Source of the DNA: Shimia_B sp039815465
GTDB taxonomy: Bacteria > Pseudomonadota > Alphaproteobacteria > Rhodobacterales > Rhodobacteraceae
NCBI GenBank assembly: GCA_039815465.1
Contig: JBCBZG010000005.1
Location: 1 to 64,000 of the forward strand
Length of the DNA stretch: 64,000 nucleotides
Reading direction: 5' to 3'
This document shows, one piece after another, positions 1 through 6,562 of this stretch. The notes under the pieces are model-generated. The model was not told the origin of the DNA. It saw nothing but the letters and a program-made list of their open reading frames with translations, and did not search any database. Numbering within the stretch: position 1 is the first letter of the stretch; every line of letters starts with the position of its first letter. A program made the translations under genes and the position numbers.

Positions 1-1021
1 CTTGGCTCAGCATCAGCTTGTCCTGAGGGGTGAAAGGGATGACTTCCTCGTCCACCACCACCTCACGCTCCACCCAGTTGCCGGAACCGGGCGGCTCTTC
101 AACCTCCTGGATTTCGATCACCGGGCGCGTGCCGCGCCCTTCGCGTAATGCGGTTTGCATTTCGGTGGCATTGCGGGGTCGAGTGGGCCTGGTCGGGTTG
201 ATTCCGAACTCAGCGGCAACGGCGCTCTGAAAACCTTCACTGAAACCACTGTCAAATTCTGCCGACGAGAATACCGACGTTTGAATAAACTGCGCCGGGC
301 TGGGTAACCCGGCACTGAGATCCAGCGTATTGATGCGTTGGGCTAACAGTGGAGCATCGTCCGGATACTGTTGCGAAAGCGTCAAAAGGCGTTGAAAACC
401 TTCCAACTTGGCTAACTCCGACGCCGGAATAAGGTCGCGAAAAGCGACCTGATCTTCCTCTCTCCGGCCTGTCAAAAGTTGTTGGATTTTTTCGACATTG
501 CTGCCGCTCAAACCAGACACGATCTCCCGATAAGTGTTGGCTCTAGCTTCAACAGCTTCGGTCGCGGTTCTTTCTGTTTCGGTTTGCGCGGCTTCGTTCG
601 CTGCGTCTACAGCCAAATCGGCTTCGGCTTCCAGAGCTGCAGCTGAAGTTTCTGCCGCCGCTGCTTGTTCAAAGCCACGATCTATTATTCGATCTAAACG
701 CCGTCGCTCTTCTTGAGTTACATCATAGTCGGATCGACCACGCTCGTGCTGGCGCTGCTCATGTTCGCAGAACAGCGCGGTCAGTTGGTCGGCAACTGGG
801 TCGTCCTTGGGCTGAATGTCGAAATAGTCACACTCCGCTTCCACCCATACCTTCACTTCGGCTCGGCGCTGTTCGGGGTCTTCTGCCGCAGCATGGGCCG
901 CCTCCAAATCGCGAACGGCTTCGGCTTGCGCCGCACCTGCCGCCAGAACCTCGGCTTCGGGGCGTAGTTCGGGGCTAGCAGATGGCGGTTGTTGCTCGGG
1001 AACGTCCGAAACTTCGCTCAT
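1..1021 (-). CDS. Ala/Glu-rich coiled-coil protein of unknown function (3' end outside window)
   Basis: An open frame runs from ATG at 1021 to the window edge with no stop, giving 340 codons of an incomplete gene. An in-frame TAG lies a short distance upstream, which supports this start. Roughly the first 170 residues are acidic, rich in Ala, Glu and Gln, and probably form long helices or coiled coil. The rest looks more globular, with Pro-rich patches near the window edge. There is no signal peptide or membrane segment and I recognise no domain. The ribosome binding site is poor. It lies in the tRNA-Cys element downstream of, and on the same strand as, the EF-hand gene. A structural or plasmid/phage-type protein is possible but unproven. 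Confidence 0.65.
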   Translation of the reverse strand, partial: MSEVSDVPEQQPPSASPELRPEAEVLAAGAAQAEAVRDLEAAHAAAEDPEQRRAEVKVWVEAECDYFDIQPKDDPVADQLTALFCEHEQRQHERGRSDYDVTQEERRRLDRIIDRGFEQAAAAETSAAALEAEADLAVDAANEAAQTETERTATEAVEARANTYREIVSGLSGSNVEKIQQLLTGRREEDQVAFRDLIPASELAKLEGFQRLLTLSQQYPDDAPLLAQRINTLDLSAGLPSPAQFIQTSVFSSAEFDSGFSEGFQSAVAAEFGINPTRPTRPRNATEMQTALREGRGTRPVIEIQEVEEPPGSGNWVEREVVVDEEVIPFTPQDKLMLSQ

Positions 1022-1030
1022 AAGAAAAAG

Positions 1031-1042
1031 GAGAATATTCTC
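1031..1042. promoter_or_regulatory. 12-bp perfect palindrome before the Ala/Glu-rich gene
   Basis: GAGAATATTCTC is a perfect palindrome located 10-21 bases upstream of the minus-strand start at 1021, followed by a second partial AATATTC copy. The position fits an operator or a leader hairpin. It occupies the place where a ribosome binding site would be expected. Confidence 0.35.
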
Positions 1043-1082
1043 AATATTCTACCACAAGTCTCCTGAAATTCAAAATTTGGGT

Positions 1083-1550
1083 TCAAAGGCCAGTTTCCGC
1101 TCGAGCGCCATCAATTAGGCCTTGGGTTATGGCTTCAATTTCAGCATTCGCAGCATCTCGCCGGGCAAGCAGCGCTGCTTGTTCCGCATTGGCTATTTGA
1201 ATTTCTCCCCGTAGCTCGGCTTGGCGTGTTTCAGAAGCCGCAACTACGAACGTTTCTTCGGCAATTTCGGCACAATGCCCACGTTCATCGTCCCAATCGT
1301 ACTGCTCATCACCTTCAATCGCGCCGTTTTCGTCAGCATCTGCAAAGGCAAAACCGTCCTCCAAACAAGCTTGCAAATGCCCCAAAATCTCGGCCTGGGT
1401 TTCGAGCGCCACCCGCGACACATCTAGCGTGATCTCACCGTCAGGATGAGGGAGGAGCAGTTCTGTTGCTTGCGCGTCGGCCTGTTCGGCAGCTCCTAAG
1501 GTTACGGTTGCAGCAAGGGCTCCGGCAGCCAGAGTTCCAAATTTTGCCAT
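1083..1550 (-). CDS. Secreted protein with an EF-hand calcium-binding loop
   Basis: This 155-residue protein starts with a clear signal peptide (about residues 1-28, Ala-rich core, likely cleavage after AQA). Residues 71-82 fit a canonical EF-hand loop: Asp71, Asp73, Asn75, Gly76, Ile78 and Glu82 are at loop positions 1, 3, 5, 6, 8 and 12. The C-terminal third is helical and rich in Ala and Glu. The frame is open far upstream, but the signal peptide and a good promoter ending just before it favour ATG 1550. Two cysteines (62 and 93) could form a disulfide in the periplasm. It lies between a recombinase and the Ala/Glu-rich gene in the element. Its function is unknown; calcium binding is inferred from the motif. 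Confidence 0.65.
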   Translation of the reverse strand: MAKFGTLAAGALAATVTLGAAEQADAQATELLLPHPDGEITLDVSRVALETQAEILGHLQACLEDGFAFADADENGAIEGDEQYDWDDERGHCAEIAEETFVVAASETRQAELRGEIQIANAEQAALLARRDAANAEIEAITQGLIDGARAETGL

Positions 1551-1574
1551 AGAGAATAGTGAGGAAACGGCCTT

Positions 1575-1604
1575 ATTATCTAACGAAAACAGCGATTTAG
1601 TCAA
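1575..1604 (-). promoter_or_regulatory. Sigma70-type promoter of the EF-hand gene
   Basis: On the minus strand, TTGACT (complement of 1599-1604) and GATAAT (complement of 1575-1580) are separated by 18 bases. Each matches the consensus at 5 of 6 positions. Transcription would start near 1568, leaving a leader of about 18 bases before ATG 1550. Confidence 0.55.
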
Positions 1605-1605
1605 A

Positions 1606-1621
1606 TTTTCTTGACAGAAAA
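1606..1621. promoter_or_regulatory. Palindrome abutting the -35 box
   Basis: TTTTCT and AGAAAA form perfect arms around TGAC, directly upstream of the -35 box of the EF-hand promoter. This is a plausible binding site for a regulator carried by the element; the regulator is not identified. Confidence 0.35.
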
Positions 1622-1702
1622 TCGTTTGACACCAACGCGTCTTGACCAGTCGGATGCTTCTGCCCAGCACATGGTTTTTGCCAGCTTGGCGCATCTGCCA
1701 GA

Positions 1703-2359
1703 TTAAGGTTTGATGAAGTTTTGCCCTCCGCCCATCATTGAATGGCGCAAAGCTGCGGCTTCCGCCTTGTGCTGCGTGATGCCTAGATACTCGATGGTGT
1801 TGGCGATCGACTTGTGTCCCAGCAAACGCGAGATCAGCGCGATGTCCTCGCCCTGCCAATACATATGCGCCGGTTTGCTGCGCCGGATCGAATGGCTGGA
1901 AAATTCCGATGGTTCGTGCCCCAACCACGCCGCCCATGCTTTGATGAGTTCGGCGTAGTGGGGGCGACTGATCGGTTTCGCGTTCCGTGGCTTGTAACGC
2001 GTGAACAGGAAATCCTGACCCGTCTTGCTGCTCACCTCTAACCACTGGCGCAAATACCGCCGGGTTGTTGGCGTCAGCACCGGATTGACGATGTGGCGCG
2101 TTTTCTGCTGCCGCCGCGCAATCAAGGTGCGGATGGGCCCGTTTGGATATTTGACCTGCCACACCTGCGTGGCCAGCAAATCGCTGGCGCGAAACATCGT
2201 GTCCAGTCCAAAACTCAGCAGCGCTAAGTCGTGCCAGTTCTCCTCGGCCAGCAACTTTGTCTCGATCGCGGCGATCTCGTCTAACGTGAAGGCACGTTTC
2301 TGCCCGACGATTACCCCCGCATTCCACGCCTTTTTTTGGGGCCGGTAAGGGATTGTCAT
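1703..2359 (-). CDS. Short tyrosine recombinase (catalytic domain only)
   Basis: This 218-residue protein carries the tyrosine recombinase active-site set: Arg57, Lys86, His156-x-x-Arg159, His182 and the nucleophile Tyr191. It is shorter than typical phage integrases (about 330-400 residues) and lacks most or all of the N-terminal arm-binding and core-binding domains. It therefore resembles compact plasmid or superintegron-type resolvases, or FimB/FimE-type inverting enzymes, rather than the element's own integrase. There is no good ribosome binding site before ATG 2359. The gap upstream holds two copies of a 21-bp palindrome that may be its target or an operator. The recombinase family is certain; its role in excision, dimer resolution or inversion is not. 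Confidence 0.85.
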   Translation of the reverse strand: MTIPYRPQKKAWNAGVIVGQKRAFTLDEIAAIETKLLAEENWHDLALLSFGLDTMFRASDLLATQVWQVKYPNGPIRTLIARRQQKTRHIVNPVLTPTTRRYLRQWLEVSSKTGQDFLFTRYKPRNAKPISRPHYAELIKAWAAWLGHEPSEFSSHSIRRSKPAHMYWQGEDIALISRLLGHKSIANTIEYLGITQHKAEAAALRHSMMGGGQNFIKP

Positions 2360-2378
2360 GTGGGGGAGTGGTCAGAGT

Positions 2379-2399
2379 TTCGCTTTTGTCAAAAGCGAA
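2379..2399. repeat. 21-bp palindrome, copy 1
   Basis: Perfect arms TTCGCTTTTG and CAAAAGCGAA flank one central T, just upstream of the short recombinase start. A near-identical copy lies 130 bp away at 2509-2529. Confidence 0.6.
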
Positions 2400-2470
2400 G
2401 GTATTTTGATATTTTAAGTCCGGAGCAAAAGCGCCGTTTGGCCGCTCCAGCATTGGAGACAGCCCTATGA

Positions 2471-2492
2471 TACATGAAGATTACATGAAGAA
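2471..2492. repeat. Tandem 11-bp direct repeat
   Basis: TACATGAAGAT is followed directly by TACATGAAGAA, between the two palindrome copies. The arrangement resembles paired protein-binding sites such as excisionase or iteron-type repeats, but only two units are present. Confidence 0.4.
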
Positions 2493-2508
2493 ACAGGCTC
2501 AGATCGAT

Positions 2509-2529
2509 TTCGCTTTTGACAAAAGCAAG
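2509..2529. repeat. 21-bp palindrome, copy 2
   Basis: TTCGCTTTTG, a central A, then CAAAAGCAAG. The left arm equals that of copy 1 and the right arm differs at two positions. Both copies sit in the gap that separates the minus-strand recombinase from the plus-strand small frame. Confidence 0.55.
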
Positions 2530-2557
2530 GCTACGCTCGCGGTGTTATCCCCCAAAC

Positions 2558-2716
2558 ATGACCACAAGAGCGTATCACTTCGGCAAAGGGCAGTATGTTA
2601 CCATCTGCACCCGATCAGATCTGGAGTCCTTATTGGCTGACCGCGCCGCGCGTGGCGCCGGGGCTGCGGTTTTGGACGAACTTCGGAAGGCTTGGCTTAT
2701 TCAACTCAACGCGTGA
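2558..2716 (+). CDS. Possible 52-residue protein
   Basis: A short frame from ATG 2558 has a plausible mixed composition: an N-terminal beta-like stretch, then a helix rich in Leu, Ala and Arg. There is no clear ribosome binding site, and its end overlaps the convergent gene by 11 bases. It is oriented divergently from the recombinase across the palindrome region, where a small regulator would be expected. It may be a chance frame. Confidence 0.25.
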   Translation: MTTRAYHFGKGQYVTICTRSDLESLLADRAARGAGAAVLDELRKAWLIQLNA

Positions 2717-3278
2717 TTTCAGGCGTTCTGTTGGCGCGGACGGTCTGTCGCAAAACACTGGCCTGATCGGGTTTGATCAGATTCAGCATCACCGCTTCGT
2801 CGATTTCCGCTTCGGACAGTTGCTGCGACAAGGCGCTCTCCCGCTGACGCAATTGGTTCAACCGATGCACAATCGCGCGTGTGTCAGGTTCGATGGTTTC
2901 AAGCCGTCGTCGTATTTTCGCGGTTTCCTGCGATGCCAAATACTTGCGTTCATCAGCCACTTCAGCGGCTTGACCGTGTTCTCTCACCGCTGCTTCCATG
3001 GCGTGGATGCGGCGGCGTGCGGGACTGCGATAACCCATAAAACTGACACCGGGTTCGTGTTTGGCCATACGCGCCAAACGATCTTCGGCTTCCGTACGAG
3101 ATTGCAGTCGCCGCGCATACGAAGCGCGTGCGGCTTCTTCGATTTCCAGTGCACGCCGCAAGTCAGCCAACAATCGCTTGTGATCCACACTGGGCGTACC
3201 CAGTTCCGCCAACAGTTTTTCTTCCGCCGCGATATGGGCCTGCAGTTGGAGCATCTCGGTGAGCGTGGCGGTGGTCAT
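2706..3278 (-). CDS. Coiled-coil protein of unknown function
   Basis: A 190-residue protein from ATG 3278 (an in-frame ATG also exists at 3317). It is almost entirely helical, with dense Glu, Arg, Ala and Leu and heptad-like spacing in two long segments (about residues 5-75 and 95-170). A short non-helical break carries a GVSFMGYRSP stretch. There is no signal peptide or membrane segment. It lies in the element, divergent from the coupled pair that ends with the integrase. It could be a structural, scaffold or DNA-packaging accessory protein, but I do not recognise the family. Confidence 0.6.
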   Translation of the reverse strand: MTTATLTEMLQLQAHIAAEEKLLAELGTPSVDHKRLLADLRRALEIEEAARASYARRLQSRTEAEDRLARMAKHEPGVSFMGYRSPARRRIHAMEAAVREHGQAAEVADERKYLASQETAKIRRRLETIEPDTRAIVHRLNQLRQRESALSQQLSEAEIDEAVMLNLIKPDQASVLRQTVRANRTPEITR

Positions 3279-3394
3279 GGTCTGTCTCAGAATCTGTTTG
3301 GACAACCTTGCAACCAAACGACACCGCGCAGACCGCGTGGGAACCCACCGCTTGGTTTTTTACGAAGCTTTGCAAAGGTCCTGGAGCGCAATTC

Positions 3395-3586
3395 ATGAGC
3401 TTCACCATGCCTTCCATCTCAACTGATCGACGCGCCGTCTTGCTGGTCCAAGCCTTTGCCGAGGCCGGGCAGACCGTTCAGCGCGTGGTGATCGAAGGCA
3501 AGCGCTTAGAAGTGATCCTGCACCCAGACGGGCAGTCGATCGACGTAAACGACGATGAATTTGAAATGGTGGAGATGAAGAAATGA
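3395..3586 (+). CDS. Small protein translationally coupled to the integrase
   Basis: A 63-residue acidic protein starts at ATG 3395, preceded by GGAG at good spacing; the frame is open upstream but lacks such a signal. A helix (residues 10-25) is followed by beta-like strands and an Asp/Glu-rich tail. Its stop overlaps the integrase start (ATGA-type overlap at 3583-3586), so both are probably made from one transcript. A recombination directionality factor or a repressor-like helper is a reasonable guess from position alone; no HTH is evident. Confidence 0.7.
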   Translation: MSFTMPSISTDRRAVLLVQAFAEAGQTVQRVVIEGKRLEVILHPDGQSIDVNDDEFEMVEMKK

Positions 3587-4584
3587 AGCGTGCCTTGCCG
3601 CCTTATGTGTATCTGAAAAAAGGAAAGCTATATTTTCAGCGGCGGGGCTATGACACCGTTCGGCTATTCGAAGAATACGGCAGTGCTGAGTTTGACCTCG
3701 AACTCGCGCGCGCCAAATCCGGTCGAGCGAAAACTCCGGGCAGCAAGCGCAATTTTCACATTCTGATCGAAAGCTACCGCCGCTCGAACCGCTTCAAGAA
3801 CCTGTCGGACCGGTCCAAGGCAGATTACGTCAAGATATTGGAGTTCTTTCGGGATCGGTTTGGAGACCTGAACCCGGTCAAAATGCAGCGCAAAGACATT
3901 ATTCGACTACGCGATAGCAATGCCGAAAAGGTGCGTTTCGCCAATTACTGCGTGCAGATCATTCGTATTCTGTTCGAGCACGCCATCGATTTGGGTTGGC
4001 GATCGGACAATCCGGCCAAAGGGGTGCAACTGCTCAAGAGCCAGGCCAAGCCGCGTGAAGCTTGGCCAGCCAAGTTGATTGAGAAATTTCGGGAAACGGC
4101 CACGGGGCGGGAATTACTGCTGTTTGAACTTTGCGTTGGAACGGGCCAGCGGATTGGTGACGTGCTGAAGATGCAGTGGTCCGACATCGAAGACGGCGGC
4201 ATTCACGTCCAGCAGAATAAAACGGGTCAAAAGCTATGGCTGCCATTTACGCCTCAACTGGAGGCCTTGTTGGCCAAGACCCCGAAATCCTCTCTGTTTT
4301 TGCTGTCTAACCTGCAAGGGACCGGGCCCTGGAGTTATCGCGGGGCGTCCCATGCGGTACGACAAGTGCGCAAAGAGATTGGCGCTTTGGACTATGACAT
4401 TCATGGTTTGCGACACACGGCGACCAGTGAACTAGCGGCCATAGGGCTGTCCGACGAATTGATCATGGCGATCACTGGACACAAATCTTCGGCGATGATT
4501 TCGCACTACAGCGGTGCGTCTCGGCAGAAAGCGCGAGCGCTGTTGGCCCAGCAAAAAAGAACAGGAACAGAACGAGAATGTTGA
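3583..4584 (+). CDS. int: Tyrosine-type site-specific integrase
   Basis: This 333-residue phage-type integrase has a SAM-like core-binding domain (about residues 55-150) and a C-terminal catalytic domain with the full residue set: Arg190, Lys213, His274-x-x-Arg277, His300 and the nucleophile Tyr309. The gene reads towards the tRNA-Cys gene and ends about 70 bp from its 3' end. This is the classic position for the enzyme that integrates and excises an element at a tRNA. Its start overlaps the preceding small gene. Integrase identity is firm; the exact crossover bases are inferred to lie in the tRNA 3' half. Confidence 0.93.
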   Translation: MKRALPPYVYLKKGKLYFQRRGYDTVRLFEEYGSAEFDLELARAKSGRAKTPGSKRNFHILIESYRRSNRFKNLSDRSKADYVKILEFFRDRFGDLNPVKMQRKDIIRLRDSNAEKVRFANYCVQIIRILFEHAIDLGWRSDNPAKGVQLLKSQAKPREAWPAKLIEKFRETATGRELLLFELCVGTGQRIGDVLKMQWSDIEDGGIHVQQNKTGQKLWLPFTPQLEALLAKTPKSSLFLLSNLQGTGPWSYRGASHAVRQVRKEIGALDYDIHGLRHTATSELAAIGLSDELIMAITGHKSSAMISHYSGASRQKARALLAQQKRTGTEREC

Positions 4585-4656
4585 GAGCTTTGTTGAGAAA
4601 TCGCTCACTCCGGCTCGAAAGAACGTCAAAAAATCCTGTAAGTCAATGAAATTAAA

Positions 4657-4730
4657 TGGAGGCGAGTACCGGAATCGAACCGGTGTACACGGATTTGCAA
4701 TCCGCTGCGTCACCACTCCGCCAACTCGCC
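4657..4730 (-). tRNA. tRNA-Cys (GCA)
   Basis: The minus strand folds into a standard cloverleaf: a 7-bp acceptor stem GGCGAGT/ACTCGCC, a TTCGATTCC T-loop region, and an anticodon loop TTGCAAA with anticodon GCA. The discriminator T and CCA are encoded in the DNA. The 3' half faces the integrative element and is the likely attachment site. Because the host tRNA is complete, the element must carry or restore the 3' end. Confidence 0.95.
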
Positions 4731-5051
4731 TGCCGTGTGGTGGGGAGGGCTTAGTGCGGTGGGGCGGTGGGCGCAAGTGGGGGAATGGGGGCTTGGGGCA
4801 TTGGGCCTGTGCGTTTTGCGGTGGTTTACGCCCGTGACGGGGCCGTGCAAGCGCGCCGGGCGCGCTGTAATCTGTGCCCGGAATGCCGCACCAGTCGGAG
4901 GAGTGTCGTTCGCGCGACGCTAATTTGACCGCGAGCCTGCGATGGCCGTTGCCAGGGCGCGCTAGGGGGTGCACATTCTTCCCAAAGTTGCATTGTAGAG
5001 CACGCCCGCGTGACTACCTCTACCGCGAAACCAGACACAGGGAGAGCCTCC
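4731..5051. other. Intergenic region between tRNA-Cys and tolC
   Basis: No gene is supported here. The first 70 bases are strikingly G-rich on the plus strand. A TTGACC at about 4924 could be a -35 element for tolC, but the -10 box is not clear. It marks the return to core chromosome. Confidence 0.5.
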
Positions 5052-6491
5052 GTGCGATCACTTGAGCCTTCGACTTCTCAACCCCAACGCGCTGCGCCGC
5101 GGGCGGCGCGTCAGTGGCGCCGGGCGGCGAGCCTGATGGCGATCTGTGCGGGGCTTGCAGCCGTGCCTGCCGCGTCGCTCGCGCACACGATCAACGAAGC
5201 GCTCGCGGCGGCCTATGAGAACTCTGGCTTGCTCGACAAAAACCGCGCGGTTCTGCGCGCGGCGGATGAAAATGTGGCGCAGGCGGTGGCAAGCTTGCGG
5301 CCCTCGCTCACTTACGCGCTGCAATCGACCTACTCGAACCCTGGCGCCTCCACCGGCCGTCAGGAGGGGGTGACGAATACGCTGACGCTCGCGGCGAGCA
5401 TGACGCTCTACGACTTTGGTCGAACGGCAATGGGCGTTGACCTCCAAAAGGAACTCGTGCTCGCCACGCGTCAGGCGCTTGTGGGGGCGGAGCAGGGCGC
5501 ATTGCTAAACGCCGCCATCGCATTTTTTGACGTGCTGCAGGCAGAAGAGTTCGTGCGCCTGCGGACGAGCAACGTGCGTCTCATCACCGAGGAAAAGCGC
5601 GCCGCGGAAGATCGCTTTGACGTGGGTGAGGTCACGCGCACCGACGTTGCGCTCGCAGAGGCGCGGCTTGCCGGTGCGCGGTCGAGCTTGGCATCAGAGC
5701 GTGGCACGCTGGTTCAGGCCGAAACCGCGTTTGAGGAGGCTGTGGGCATCCCCTCCCACGCGCTGACCCAGCCGCGCGGCCTGCCGCGTTTGCCTGCCAA
5801 CGCCGACGCTGCCAAAGCGATCGCGCGGCAAAGCCACCCCGACATCGTCGGCGTGCGCCACCAAATCACCGCCAATGAAATCGCGCTGCAAAGCGCCAAG
5901 ATGGCGCTGCGCCCGTCGCTGACGGGGCAGGTGTCGTCGAGCTTTGACCTTGATGAAGATTTGGAGCGGTCTGACACGGTGTCGGTGACGCTGGGCGGTG
6001 TGATCAGCCAGGGCGGTCAGCTCAATTCGATCATCCGGCAAGCCCAGGCGAACCTGGATCAAAGCCGTGCGGACCTGCATATCGCCACACTCGCCGTCGA
6101 TGAGGCGGTTGAGAATGCCTATGCGTCGTTGTCGGTGGCGCGCGCCTCTCGCATTGCCAGCGACGAGCAAATTCGCGCCTCAGAAGTCGCCTTTGAAGGC
6201 GTGCGCGAAGAAGCCACGCTAGGCGCACGGACCACGCTCGACGTGCTCGACGCGGAACAAGAGCTGCTCGACGCGCGCGCGAATCGCGTGGCGGCCGTGG
6301 CATCGGAGTTCAAGGCGGCCTATGCGGTGTTGCAGGCCACTGGGCGCCTGACGGCGCAGGACCTCGGTCTTCCGGTGCAGCTCTATGATCCCACGGAATA
6401 TTACAACCTCGTGAAATCCGCGCCGGCTGTAAACATGTCCGAGCAAGGCGCCGCGTTGCAGCGGGTGCTCAAGAGCCTGGGAAAAAATTAG
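5052..6491 (+). CDS. tolC: TolC-family outer membrane efflux protein
   Basis: A type I secretion/efflux outer membrane channel, whose trimers span the outer membrane and periplasm. The protein has the family's two internally repeated helical halves with Ala/Glu-rich helices, and motifs such as VGEVTRTDVALAEARL and the related ARTTLDVLDAEQELLDAR. A signal peptide covers about residues 1-44, with likely cleavage at SLA-H. I chose GTG 5052 because AGGGAG precedes it at good spacing; an in-frame GTG at 5010 would add 14 residues. The predicted product is 479 residues, normal for the family. It stands alone with no adaptor or ABC partner nearby, so it probably serves several exporters, possibly including the one for the GH16/RTX enzyme. 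Confidence 0.9.
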   Translation: MRSLEPSTSQPQRAAPRAARQWRRAASLMAICAGLAAVPAASLAHTINEALAAAYENSGLLDKNRAVLRAADENVAQAVASLRPSLTYALQSTYSNPGASTGRQEGVTNTLTLAASMTLYDFGRTAMGVDLQKELVLATRQALVGAEQGALLNAAIAFFDVLQAEEFVRLRTSNVRLITEEKRAAEDRFDVGEVTRTDVALAEARLAGARSSLASERGTLVQAETAFEEAVGIPSHALTQPRGLPRLPANADAAKAIARQSHPDIVGVRHQITANEIALQSAKMALRPSLTGQVSSSFDLDEDLERSDTVSVTLGGVISQGGQLNSIIRQAQANLDQSRADLHIATLAVDEAVENAYASLSVARASRIASDEQIRASEVAFEGVREEATLGARTTLDVLDAEQELLDARANRVAAVASEFKAAYAVLQATGRLTAQDLGLPVQLYDPTEYYNLVKSAPAVNMSEQGAALQRVLKSLGKN

Positions 6492-6562
6492 AAATCTCAC
6501 TATCTGTTGTGTGATCTGGTGCCCTCGCGTACACTATAGGCGAGGAACTGAGCGGGTGTGAG

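Larger units (their letters stand above)
1..4656. mobile_element. Integrative element (right end) inserted at tRNA-Cys
   Basis: A tyrosine integrase gene ends about 70 bp from the 3' end of a tRNA-Cys gene, which is the usual layout of a tRNA-targeting integrative element. Everything to its left is unlike the flanking core genome: a second tyrosine recombinase, unknown coiled-coil and Ala/Glu-rich proteins, mostly weak ribosome binding sites, and AT-rich gaps with palindromes. The element must extend beyond position 1, because no second copy of the tRNA 3' end was seen by eye in this stretch. No capsid, conjugation or resistance gene is visible, so its class (ICE, prophage, satellite or defective island) is undetermined. 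Confidence 0.75.

Noticed and set aside
1083..2453. A single long minus-strand frame of 456 codons
   Set aside because: Its N-terminal two thirds overlap the recombinase gene in another frame. A promoter and a signal peptide support a separate short gene starting at 1550.
2595..3398. A plus-strand frame of 267 codons
   Set aside because: It is antisense to the coiled-coil gene, has unnatural Phe/Arg/Gly-rich composition and no ribosome binding site.
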